DNA of 64,000 bases from Beroe forskalii (Eukaryota; Ctenophora; Nuda; Beroida; Beroidae). A program made the translations under genes and the position numbers. Under the pieces are notes generated by a model. It saw only the letters and a program-made list of their open reading frames with translations. It did no database searches and was not told the DNA's origin. The stretch spans positions 124,001-188,000 of the forward strand of contig WFMF01000219.1 of the NCBI GenBank assembly GCA_011033025.1. The letters run 5' to 3'. This document shows positions 55,158-64,000 of this stretch, piece by piece; position 1 is the stretch's first letter; every line of letters starts with the position of its first letter.

Positions 55158-56983
55158 TAACGGCCTTACCATGGTAACCGCCGTGTTGCCATAGCAACCG
55201 CAGTGTCAGTGTCAAAGCAACGTTAAGCAACCCAATGACTCGTATCATTGCTGCACCAAGTGCTGGAGTTGGCACGCCAAGTTGCCTCGCAAGGTTTACA
55301 ACCAGGTTGTGGGAAAGTTTACAATATTTGGCTCGTTTTGGTGCCCTCTCTTTGCTCCCGTAACGTGGGCACTGTTCCCTAGCAACCGTGGGAAACCAGG
55401 CAACTGAATCCAGGCCTCTCTGAGATCTGTTCAATGTAAAGACTGTTAATTGCACGACGAACGTGCGTTGCTGCTGCCGAAATGATCGATAAACGTTAAA
55501 ACACTGTTATTTTCTTCCCGTATATTTGTGTTTTCTGAAGAAAGGGATGTTTGCTGAGCACCAGTGGGGTCATTTCACTGTGTGTAAGTTCATCGCTGTG
55601 TTAACCTGTTCAGGCAAACCATACCAGGACGCCTCAAACTTATATTATTGCTGTTACGAAGATTTGAACCCTTTTAACTCCATTTAATTAATGCGATATA
55701 GGATAAGTTCGGCAAAAATTATGTTATATCTGCAACAAATACTAGGACACTAGATATTAATAATAATATGTAATAATAATGATATATTATTTGCGTTTCA
55801 AAAAGTCGTGTTGTGAGAGAAGCTTGTTTTTATCGTTATAGAATGATTGTTTATAAATCAGTTACCTGTGCGTACGCTTTCAAATGATCGCAATTCTGAA
55901 TAATTCAGAATCGTTTCAAGTCACGACTCTTTTAAAGTACACTGGTGACTGATTTGTTTTATCTTTTACAACTTTTATAAAGCACTGGAAAGTAAAACTA
56001 TAAAACAAAGTTCTTTTAAAAGAGAAAACTTTCAAATTTGACTGCATTTACCAATATTGTTTTATACCAAAAGATACTGTAGTAATATTTCTAAAATGGC
56101 AGAAAGTTTCAGTTTCTTTTCAGTGAGCGTTCTATAGTATAGTATATGGCTCCCAAGCCCTTATTTGCTATCATGTACATAGTAGTATTGAAGGGTTACT
56201 AACCTGAACCAGGTTAATTACCCTTTATATTGAGTCCCTGAGACGGGTTATTAGTCCAGATCGACCGAATAACCCCAACGACATTAAGAGTAATTTTTTT
56301 CAATTAAACAATCTTGGCTGCAGAATCACATTCGTCGCAACAGCAATTAGAGCTTCTCAAAGTCAGAGGAGTCAAAAATTAGCTGCACTAAATCAGTCTT
56401 AACGAAATCCATGAAAGCAAACGGCGATTGAAACACATACCTACTGTACATCCGGGTTAACAATTTATTTCCGGTATCACGGTTTGACATGACTCTGTAC
56501 TCGAGAATCGAGATGAATCATGAACCACAATTAGAATGTTAAAACTTTCTGCCAAACAAATTAGCGGTAGACTCTTATAGCGTCATTATCATGCGTAGAA
56601 GTAGCGAATTAAAAGTACCGACCAAGCTGCCTTATATGTGATAGCCCAGGCTAATTCTGATGGAATTTCAAGAATTACCATGATGTTCAGGTGAAGAGGA
56701 AAAGGGTATCGCTTCATTAAGTTACCGGTTCAACACATGAAGATGAACGAATTATCTAACTATAATCCGTGGTAATTCATTTTGATTCGGCCTGTAACTG
56801 CGTAACTACGTAATTCTGTACTGCATATTTGAGTATTCAATACTTTAAAAACTAAATGTAATCAGCCCTGTGAATAAGATTACCATGATGGGTCTTGCTT
56901 CCGGGAGTCTGCAGCTCCCATCGAAAGACCATTATTATCCATGTTTTAACTACGTTTAATGAGTGGTTTCGCCATATAATATC

Positions 56984-57153
56984 ACTATTAACCTCAGTAA
57001 AGATAAGTAACATCTAGTTTTGAACTCGGCTTCGCCTCGTACAAAACACATCATTATTGAACTCGGCTTCGCCTCGTACAATAATGCATATATATGTTGC
57101 TCGCTGCGCTCGCAACATATATCATGTTACTAATCTCTACTTCGGTTAATAGT
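56984..57153. mobile_element. 170-bp hairpin element with three inner hairpins
   Basis: Outer arms ACTATTAACCTCAGTAAAG... and its imperfect complement ending CTTCGGTTAATAGT, about 30 bp each. Inside are three successive hairpins. Two carry ACTCGGCTTCGCCTCGTAC between TTTTG/CAAAA and ATTATTG/CAATAAT arms. The third has ATATGTTGC/GCAACATAT arms around TCGCTGCGCTC. No ORF. Confidence 0.78.
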
Positions 57154-57189
57154 TCTATAGTACGGGTTGTAAATGCTGCGCACCAAGGC

Positions 57190-57312
57190 TAGGCGGTTAA
57201 ATTCCCTATTCCCAACCCTTAATGACGTCATCGGGCAGCCATTCCAACCCTTGATAATGACGTCAGCAACCCTCGATCATTACGTCACTCCCAACCGCCT
57301 ATTTTTCGTGCG
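57190..57312 (-). repeat. Tandem CRE-bounded repeat with tails on both sides
   Basis: Reversed tail TAGGCGG at the left, then TGACGTCATCGGGCAGCC, CATTCCAACCC, TGATAATGACGTCA, a third site TTACGTCA, and CCGCCTATTTTTCGTGCG at the right. It looks like two overlapping copies in opposite orientation. Confidence 0.72.
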
Positions 57313-57949
57313 TATCCTGTAAAACCCCCGGAATTGAAATAGGGTATTTCTGATTCTAATTATTTGTTAATGATAATCCAGATATATATCGGATGATATC
57401 GATCGAATAAGTTTTAATTTATTTAATTATCTGCAAAATTATATTTTGATTTGAAACTTGTCATAAGTTATATAATCTTGACATTTTTATAAAAGCTTTT
57501 CAGACTGTATTAGACATTTAAGTGCTTAAAAATGGCGCAGTTTGTCTGTCTGAAAAAAACTAGCTACAGCAAGGCGTGATCTGTGCAGCTTTTGTAAGCA
57601 GTTTTTATTTTAAATTTTAATTCTGATTATCAAAGCTGGAGGCTAGGCTAAATGGAGTTGAAGTGTGTACACTGTATAATGTAAATATTAATAATTTTGT
57701 CATAAGATTCGTATATCCTTATTAATTCATTCTGCTGAATTAAGAATTAAATGTCCATGTGACAAAAGAATAACAATAGGACACACGTGCATTGTGCAAG
57801 AAATTACTCCAGAGCCCTCACATTTTATTTTAATATATTATCAAACTATGCCCTATGTTTGACATCACTCGAACTGATTGAATCGAAAAGGCACTTTCTT
57901 CAACGAAACTGTACTCGTAGATTCAGTTCGAACTGCGCTGCAGCTTTCG

Positions 57950-58216
57950 CCTTTCAAAGGTGCGCGCGCGCTTTCATAAGGTGCGTGCATGCTTTCAAAG
58001 TGTGCTTGCACGCCTTGGAGGCTGCGCGCACGCTTTGGAGGGCGTGCGCACGCCTGAGGGCGCCCCCATCTTGCCAGAACGCGCGCTCGTCTTAAGAGGG
58101 TGCGAGCACGCCTAAGATGCGAGCGCGCCTTTACAGGTGGGCACGCACGCCTTTAGAGTGTGTTCGTCTAAAGGGCGCGCATGCAAGCTTAAAGGTGCGC
58201 GCACGCCTTTAAGTTA
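57950..58216. repeat. GC-rich palindromic tandem repeat
   Basis: About ten degenerate units of roughly 24 bp, typified by AAAGGTGCGCGCACGCCTTT. Each unit is nearly self-complementary. Strong alternating purine-pyrimidine content (GCGCGC) could favour Z-DNA. Confidence 0.88.
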
Positions 58217-59198
58217 AAAAATTTAACAATTCATTTGATCAATCAAAATCTATCAGGCCCCTGATTTTCTTTTTATTTATGACCCCAACAAAAAGTTTTT
58301 TTTGAAGATTAACACCCATTGTCTATAAATTCAAGAATTGCATACCAACATGCTCCCCAAAAAATAAGGGTTTATTAAAACTGTTTTTGATCTTTACATC
58401 TATCAAGACTTTTGGGTTTCAACAAAGACACAAGTATTCCCTGAAGTGATTATTCTTTGTTAAATACAACTGACAAAATACAACAAAATAATCAACATAA
58501 TATTTGGATGAAAAAAATAAAATGTTGAACCTTAAAACGGGAAAATTTCCCCATAGAGGTCGCCCAACTTATGTTTTAAACTGACATCAAAACAGTTATT
58601 TTGTTTTATAAGAAAAATTCCCTGAAAAAAACCAAGCAAATAAATTTTTAATAAAAAATAAAAAAAAAGGTTTACAAAACAAGTAGAAAAAATTGCCCTT
58701 CATTTTTTTGATCTTGTCTGGAACCAGATGGAACTTTATATTCCCTTACACTGGATACTTCTGAGGCTTTATGAGCATCTGAAACTAAGACACTACATCT
58801 TGTAGTTGGGAGAGCATTGGGTGCCTGTAAAATGCATTTAACCCCACAACACAGTCACAAGTCTGTGTGCCACAGTGTCAACTTTCATTAAACCATATCA
58901 TTTTTGGTGTCTCATTATATTTAAATCTCAAAGTAAGCATTCTTCAAGACATCAATCTACAAGACTTAACTTGTATCTGCCTGGCTGTCTGATGAAGGCA
59001 TTTCTTTAATGGATCCTATCAAAGAGTATGGTTTGGGCTGTTGGAGAGTTCTGTGGCTTGACTTTCACAAAGATGACTGTATTTGTTCTACAATTCCACT
59101 TTTGCAAATGAAGTTGAAGCATCACAGTGGAATATTTTGTCAGTTTTGGTAAGGCTTTATCCAACACATGGTTTTAAAAACAATATAGATTGTTACTG

Positions 59199-59353
59199 AG
59201 GTGTCGCCACCTCTGAGATCGGTGTCTGAAATTTCCACAAAACCACAATTTGTACGCGTGTGATACTGATTTAACAGTATATTCACCTACGTACATGGCG
59301 CCGCGCGATCGGAAATTTCAGAAGAATTCTCATTTCTCGAGGTGGCGACACCT
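59199..59353. mobile_element. 155-bp MITE-like element
   Basis: Ends AGGTGTCGCCACCTCTGAGA and TCTCGAGGTGGCGACACCT. Inner arms GATCGGTGTCTGAAATTTCC and GATCGGAAATTTCAG also pair. No clear target duplication. Confidence 0.8.
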
Positions 59354-59779
59354 GCCTTATGTGGTTTGGGTTGTTGAGACTATTATTGAAATGAGGTTGG
59401 TTTGTTAATAGCTTTGAAATAGTATATGCTAATTGTCTTCTTTAAGGATTTCAGGCTAAGACCCCCTTTCCCTAAATTTTTGTTTTATTCCTAGTATAAG
59501 GAGGTTGAAATGTTAAATTAATGTCTGTGTTGGGGCCCAACTTTTTTACAAAAGTCACTTTTAGAAAGAACTGGGGCTACATTGGTACAATAGTAACCTC
59601 TAAAAATTATCAAGTACTGTTGATTCATATTTCCAGGCATTCCTAGCAACAGTAAGTAGTCCTGAAGTTAAGTTAAGTTATTGAAAGTTTGCCAAATGAT
59701 CAAAATTATTTCTTAAAGTATGTCATAAAAAGATATTGCTGTTAGACTGAATTCAGGAAATATATCTTAAAAACAGTTG

Positions 59780-59955
59780 ACCTTGAGGTGGTTTCATCAT
59801 TCCACATCAATTGAATGGACTGATCAAATGAAAAACGCACACAATGCACTTTTGTGATGACTTCCACACAAAACAGCAAGCATGAGCAATTGTGTGCATT
59901 TTTCATTTTATCAATTCATTCAATCGATGTTGAACAATGCAGGTGCCTCAATCAA
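59780..59955. mobile_element. Long imperfect inverted repeat, MITE-like
   Basis: The left arm around CATCAATTGAATGG, ATGAAAAACGCACACAA pairs with the right arm TTGTGTGCATTTTTCAT, CATTCAATCGATG. Arms are about 40-60 bp with scattered mismatches, separated by about 45 bp. Confidence 0.78.
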
Positions 59956-60515
59956 AGCCATTGTCAAACACCGGATAAGAAAAACAAAATCCCTTCTCGT
60001 GGACTGTACTTAATTTGAAGGGCTTCAATCAAAATGAAACATGAAAAGATCAGGGCCAGAAATTGTGATCCTTCGTTTTAGGACTTATTTTGTACGCGAA
60101 AGTGCGCGTGTTCAGAGAACATGCAGAAAAAGGCGCGCGAACAAACAGGGACACATGCAACATAGCATGTGGCAACGCCGCGCACTGCTTAACTCGAACC
60201 ACATCCATTCCACAAAATTTCAAAAAAACACGCGCCCGCGTCGTGCCATTAAATGAAAATAACCGTTACGATGGCCTGTCGAATCCAAGATCTTATCTAT
60301 GTGCGCGGCTTTTTATTTTTGAACACGCGCACTCGTGCGCATTGCGCGCGCGTTCCTAAGCCCACATAAGTGCGTATACGTGCCGCGCGCCCGCGCGTTT
60401 CCCTACGGGACACACTTATGTTCTGAGGAATTAGCGCGCCGCGCAACGCAATCAGGAATATACACCATAACGTCTGGAGCTGGAGAATGGTTGTCTGACG
60501 TTGACAGACCCCCTC

Positions 60516-60540
60516 GAGAATCAGCGCCGCGCTGATTCTC
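60516..60540. other. Perfect 12-bp-arm palindrome
   Basis: GAGAATCAGCGC, one C, then GCGCTGATTCTC. A further GAGAATCAGCG follows at 60544. It lies in a GC-rich hairpin-prone patch. Confidence 0.85.
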
Positions 60541-60763
60541 ATCGAGAATCAGCGTCGGCGGGTCATACATCCTACGACATGGATAAGAGAATGGATTCCT
60601 TAATTGGCATGTGTGTGAGTACGCGCGCTTCCCTGCGAGAAGCGCGCGAGCCACACCACACACTCACAAGTTGAAGTCACAGGGAAATAGTTTAGCAAGA
60701 GAATGGAAATGCAGATGGCCATGGGCGTTTCACACTTTCAGTCTGCAAGTGCAACATTTTCGG

Positions 60764-61017
60764 GTACGTCTCCCATATAAACGGGAGCCTTCATTATCTA
60801 TGACAATGACGTCACTCAGAAAAATATAATTAAGCGCACCTAGCGCTTTAAGGACTAGGGTTAGGGTCAGGATTAGGATCAGGATTTGTTAGGGTTAAGG
60901 TTAGGATTAAGGTTAGGGTTTTGGTTAGGGCTATGGTATTGGTTAGGTTTAGGATACAGAAAAATTGACGTTTAGATCTGTGACGTCACTCAGAGCCGTT
61001 TATATGGGAGAGATACC
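60764..61017. mobile_element. 254-bp MITE carrying TTAGGG-like sequence
   Basis: CATTTTCGG at 60755-60763 and 61018-61026 form a 9-bp target duplication. The ends are GTACGTCTCCCATATAAACGG and the complement of GGTATCTCTCCCATATAAACG. Subterminal TGACGTCACTCAGA occurs on both sides in direct orientation. The middle (60855-60950) is a degenerate telomere-like array of TTAGGG, TTAGGA and TTAAGG units. No ORF. Confidence 0.88.
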
Positions 61018-62664
61018 CATTTTCGGACGCGACCGCGACGTTGCCTGGCCCGCTGACGCAAGTCCCGAAGCAATATTCTCAATCTCACGGTCAGGGTCTG
61101 TCAACGACACAAGTTTGACTTTGACAATGACAGTTTAACTTAGTTTTACGGCGTAAAATTTGACGACTTTACAATGGAACGTGCATGGGCCATGGAATTA
61201 TTTCATTTTCATACTGTACCAATTTGCCATACGTTGTCTGGTCCATATTTTATGTAAAATAATAATATGACTCCGAAGGGGGCCAAGTAACGTCTGGCGA
61301 GTACCCGTGGAGGGCAAAATGGAAAATATAATCAATGGTTTGGAATTGTAGGAGGCGTGGCCCGCCAAAAGGAGTCTGGGGAGTCGCTCGATAACAATTC
61401 ATCGTATGCCGTATGTCATGTAACATTCTGAGCTGGTGAAATGAAAACATGAAAATGAAAGTGATCAACAAATAAAATTAAAATAGTGTTTTGGTATTAA
61501 TCAATGAGGCAATGTGAAAGGTCACACATGCACAATGGCAAACAATAATTATAATCAAAAATGCAATACACATAATAAAGTTAAAATAAACTTAAATGGG
61601 TCTGATTGAAGTCGTATAATTAATGTGATTCTACTATTGAAATTGTTTGTTACAAAAAATCGGAAACAACTTCAAAATCAATGCAAATGCAATAAATAGT
61701 AATAGTTAATACGTCACATTAAACTCGACCTTTTTGACTACTTGAAAATGAAATTTAAATTTAATGCATAAAAACAATTACCATACATGCCATTTTTGGT
61801 CTAACTATTAAATTCCAAGGAATTGTTAAATGAGTCCACAACCAGTTTCTAGCTTGCAGTTACAGCCTTCGGCTTGATTTCACACCGTTTGAATCAAAAG
61901 GCTCTGCATTTACAAATAAATAAGCAAAATAACAAATATCAAAATATTCTGAAAAGCCAGCACCAGCGTATAATGTTTTGGGAATTTTTAGTTTCGATTT
62001 CACCAGCCACAGTCATTGAGTCCATGGTTGCTTATAAAAAGCAAGAGGAACAAAGTTGCTAATAGTCATTTCCATTGCATTTGTGCTATGTACCCCGACT
62101 GAAATAAATACTATATGGACCGAATCACCCAAGACCTGATTCATCTATGACTCAACCCAAAAAAGGGGTTAGACATTTCGGTTTGAGTTAGTTAGGGATA
62201 CCTAAAATGTGTCTGTGTTCACTACCACTTGAACCCTCCTACTCCAATTCTGTAGGGCCAAGTTCCAACGCCAGACTATGCCAGAAATGAAATGGTCTCG
62301 TATGCACAAGTTCAGTGGTAGTGAATTAGTCATTATAATCAATGTCAACAAATTATCAAAGAATTAAGTTCTTCACAAAATCAAATATTTTTGCTCATAT
62401 TTGTTGTTTGTATTCGTTTCTGAAAAATACAGCGCGTCGAGTATTGAGTCTTCGACTGAATGCTATCTGTTTTCGTAAGTGAGAAGGAATCGCACGAACT
62501 TGATTTGTTCATGATCCATAAACAAAAACATCCCAGTCGAAATGAATTTGTCTTCAATCGCTCATATCTTTCACCGAGTACGCCACAAAACATCTCAGAT
62601 CAGCCACTGATCCACATAGAAAACATTTATGACAAAACAACCCCACTAGCGGGTAACCAGGGGG

Positions 62665-62928
62665 CTAAGTGAGCGGTAACAGGAACAGTAAGGGCAGCAG
62701 GACCCCTGGGAAGAGTGATCGAGCTCTGACAGCTCCATTATTGAGTCCTGATGCGCTGGAATAGTTTATTTCAATGGGAACAGTTCCCCTTTTGGTGGAC
62801 CCAGCGGAGTTGTACCCTTCACAGGAGAAGTTGCCACTGTCAGCCTTCACTGCCTCACGAATCAGGAGGTTGGAGGTGAGGCCGTCGTCAGAATTCGAGA
62901 TCAGGAGTCTGTCAGATGAGGTCAGCAC
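62665..62928 (-). CDS. Terminal exon of an Ig-domain, probably GPI-anchored, protein
   Basis: After a CTGACTCCCAG acceptor, the exon reads VLTSSDRLLISNSDDGL, then LIREAVKADSGNFSCEGYNSAG. This is the C-terminal half of an I-set immunoglobulin domain with its D-x-G-x-F-x-C signature. A short spacer (SSASGLNNGAV) leads to the hydrophobic end SLFPGVLLPLLFLLPLT and a stop at 62665. A hydrophobic tail right at the C-terminus with small residues before it fits a GPI-anchor signal. Upstream exons with the rest of the Ig domain lie at higher coordinates or outside the window. The exact acceptor could be about 25 bp further upstream. Gene identity is not resolvable. Confidence 0.78.
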   Translation of the reverse strand: MLTSSDRLLISNSDDGLTSNLLIREAVKADSGNFSCEGYNSAGSTKRGTVPIEINYSSASGLNNGAVRARSLFPGVLLPLLFLLPLT

Positions 62929-62970
62929 CTGGGAGTCAGGGGGATACACATGATGCTTTGCCATATCCAA

Positions 62971-63040
62971 TTGTCAGACGTTGTCTGACCCCTTCGCCTT
63001 CGGCGGGCGCGCAAAATAATGGTCAGACAACGTCTGACAA
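62971..63040. mobile_element. 70-bp hairpin with 20-bp perfect arms
   Basis: TTGTCAGACGTTGTCTGACC and its exact complement GGTCAGACAACGTCTGACAA surround a GC-rich loop (CCTTCGCCTTCGGCGGGCG). Each arm is itself nearly palindromic. It lies just upstream (minus-strand sense) of the Ig terminal exon. Similar motifs occur near 60490 and 61228. Confidence 0.85.
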
Positions 63041-63388
63041 CTATTTATCTGATCCCCCAACCACTCTCCCCTCGTGTCTTTCTCCCCAAGTCCCTAACCC
63101 ACCCCCCACCCCCCCATCCCCCTCGCTCCCATTCCTTTACTCCCCCCCCCCCAACTCACCTCTCCATCCCTCCTCCACACCACTCTTCCCTAAACACCCA
63201 CCATCATTTCCATGTACCCCCGTAAAAGGCCCATCAGTTCCTATTCTGTATGTGTAGACTTGACCCCCAATCTCCCCCGGCGAACCCAGGAGTTTCCAGC
63301 TTCAAAACTAAGGGGGAGCATGCCTGATCCTGCAAGGCTGATTACTTATCAGTGTGCACATGTGTCCTCTATGGTCACTGGTCAGTGG
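63041..63388. other. Intergenic or intronic spacer
   Basis: A strongly C-rich low-complexity tract (63060-63215), then sequence that may be part of the LINE. No gene is seen. Confidence 0.6.
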
Positions 63389-63968
63389 TCACCACATACG
63401 GCCATTGAATTTGGCAGACTGTTGCTGCGCGAACTGCTCTATCATAGAGGTACTCCGACGAGCTGGAGCTTCAGCAGTTCTCTGAGATCGTATCTGAGTG
63501 TTCTGGAACAAGACAGTCTGCGCTGGTGGTGCTGGCTGGGAAGAGGAAGAGGGAGGAGTCTGAACCGGTGTCGCTGTCTGAGGAATGGATGTTGAAGCAG
63601 TCTTAGCTGCTGAGGCCACATTCTGAGGAGTTGATACGTTCTCCTTGTCTCTGCTACAAACGGTACCATTACTGATGTAATGGTACTTCTCAGGCTCTTC
63701 TGATCTTTCCTTCATCTGCGTCACCAACACTTTTCTCTCTGCTCTCTTTCTTCTCTGCTCCTGTCAGGAGAGACATAAACCCGCTGTATTGTTCTGACTG
63801 TAGATTCCTCGCATTCCGCAACACCTCGGCTGCCGCATCAGTGCTGCCAAACACCACTTTCACAGGGCGCACAACCCCAGGCCTCGCATCTCCAATACGG
63901 TAGCAGTCCGGCATAAACAGTTGTCCTGAACTGCAGCAGAGCTTGATGACGTACTGCATTGAGCTCAT
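63389..63968 (-). pseudogene. LINE ORF1-like fragment
   Basis: From MSSMQYVIKL the frame gives YRIGDARPGVVRPVKVVFG and AAAEVLRNARNL, an RRM-like pattern seen in ORF1 proteins of CR1/L2-type LINEs. It then reads LVTQMKERSEEPEKYHYI, NGTVCSRDKEN and a Ser/Pro/Gln-rich tail. The first part (63690-63968) and second part (63389-63730) are in different frames, so one frameshift separates them near 63725. An in-frame stop precedes the first Met. Upstream sequence runs off the window. No reverse transcriptase is seen here. Family assignment is from pattern memory only. Confidence 0.6.
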
Positions 63969-64000
63969 CCCTAACTATTCTTCTGATTGCCTTATGACCA

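Larger units (their letters stand above)
55158..62664. other. Noncoding region between Notch and the Ig gene
   Basis: The Notch 3' UTR presumably starts here; I could not place a clear polyadenylation site. Content: CRE-bounded repeats (56577, 57190), several hairpin elements (56984, 59199, 59780, 60516, 60764) and a GC-rich palindromic tandem repeat (57950-58216). There are also long AT-rich stretches without coding signal. Arg-rich open frames at 60041-60829 reflect GC-rich alternating sequence, not genes. Confidence 0.65.

Noticed and set aside
57787-58095. 102-codon Cys/Arg/Ala-rich open frame
   Set aside because: Most of it lies in the GCGCGC tandem repeat; no domain and no splice-consistent neighbours.
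60041-60829. Several overlapping Arg-rich open frames
   Set aside because: All are in GC-rich alternating sequence with stops scarce by composition, overlap on both strands, and match no family I know.
60855-60950. Telomere-like TTAGGG sequence as a true telomere or fusion scar
   Set aside because: It is short, degenerate and enclosed by inverted ends and a 9-bp duplication, so it is cargo of a MITE.
63212-63595. 127-codon plus-strand open frame
   Set aside because: It is antisense to the LINE ORF1-like sequence and has no recognisable domain.

Overview
This is a stretch of animal nuclear genome, AT-rich, with spliced genes and many short transposable elements. Its main content is most of one gene on the plus strand: a Notch receptor. 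I read 27 coding exons between 14272 and 55157, about 1,380 codons. In order they encode about 15 EGF repeats, three LNR (Lin12/Notch) modules, a divergent heterodimerisation region, one transmembrane helix, a RAM segment with the conserved Trp, about six ankyrin repeats, a basic NLS, and a Pro/Ser-rich tail ending in a PEST-like phosphodegron. The first visible exon starts inside an EGF repeat, so the signal peptide and at least one further 5' exon lie upstream or were not recognised. The low EGF count, a divergent first LNR, no obvious furin site, and abundant Penelope-like elements suggest a non-bilaterian or fast-evolving animal (cnidarian or sponge grade). The sequence alone does not settle the phylum.

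Layout. 1-9077: noncoding, with repeats. 9087-11526: a composite element with inverted ends and a 9-bp target duplication; it holds a 45-bp satellite array and a Penelope-like endonuclease fragment. 11536-14271: noncoding. 14272-40070: EGF exons separated by introns of up to 8.7 kb. 40467-43913: LNR exons. 45608-47172: juxtamembrane, transmembrane and RAM exons. 47701-50638: linker, ankyrin, NLS and proline-rich exons. 50639-55054: the last intron, which carries a nearly full Penelope-like retroelement on the minus strand; its coding region is split by a palindromic 273-bp relative. 55055-55157: terminal exon with the degron and stop. 55158-62664: noncoding, with several MITE-like hairpin elements, a GC-rich palindromic tandem repeat, and a MITE carrying TTAGGG-like sequence. 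62665-62928: minus-strand terminal exon of an Ig-domain, apparently GPI-anchored, protein. 63389-63968: minus-strand ORF1-like fragment of a probable LINE.

Two recurrent patterns stand out. First, about 30 dispersed copies of a roughly 43-bp module lie in both orientations in noncoding DNA. The module is bounded by CRE palindromes (TGACGTCA) and is often followed by a CGCCTATTTTTCGTG motif; copies are often spaced 160-235 bp apart. I recognise no named family. Second, Notch exon-intron junctions repeatedly carry local direct duplications. In some cases the intron 3' end plus exon start is copied upstream. In others the end of an exon is repeated at the 3' end of its intron, including an 18-bp repeat around the intron at 40071-40466 and shorter repeats at 37309/38067 and 41017/43802. 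At those three junctions a GT-AG intron cannot be drawn in frame. One LNR exon also contains a single-base frame change. These could be intron-gain scars, unusual splicing, or assembly errors, and RNA reads would decide.
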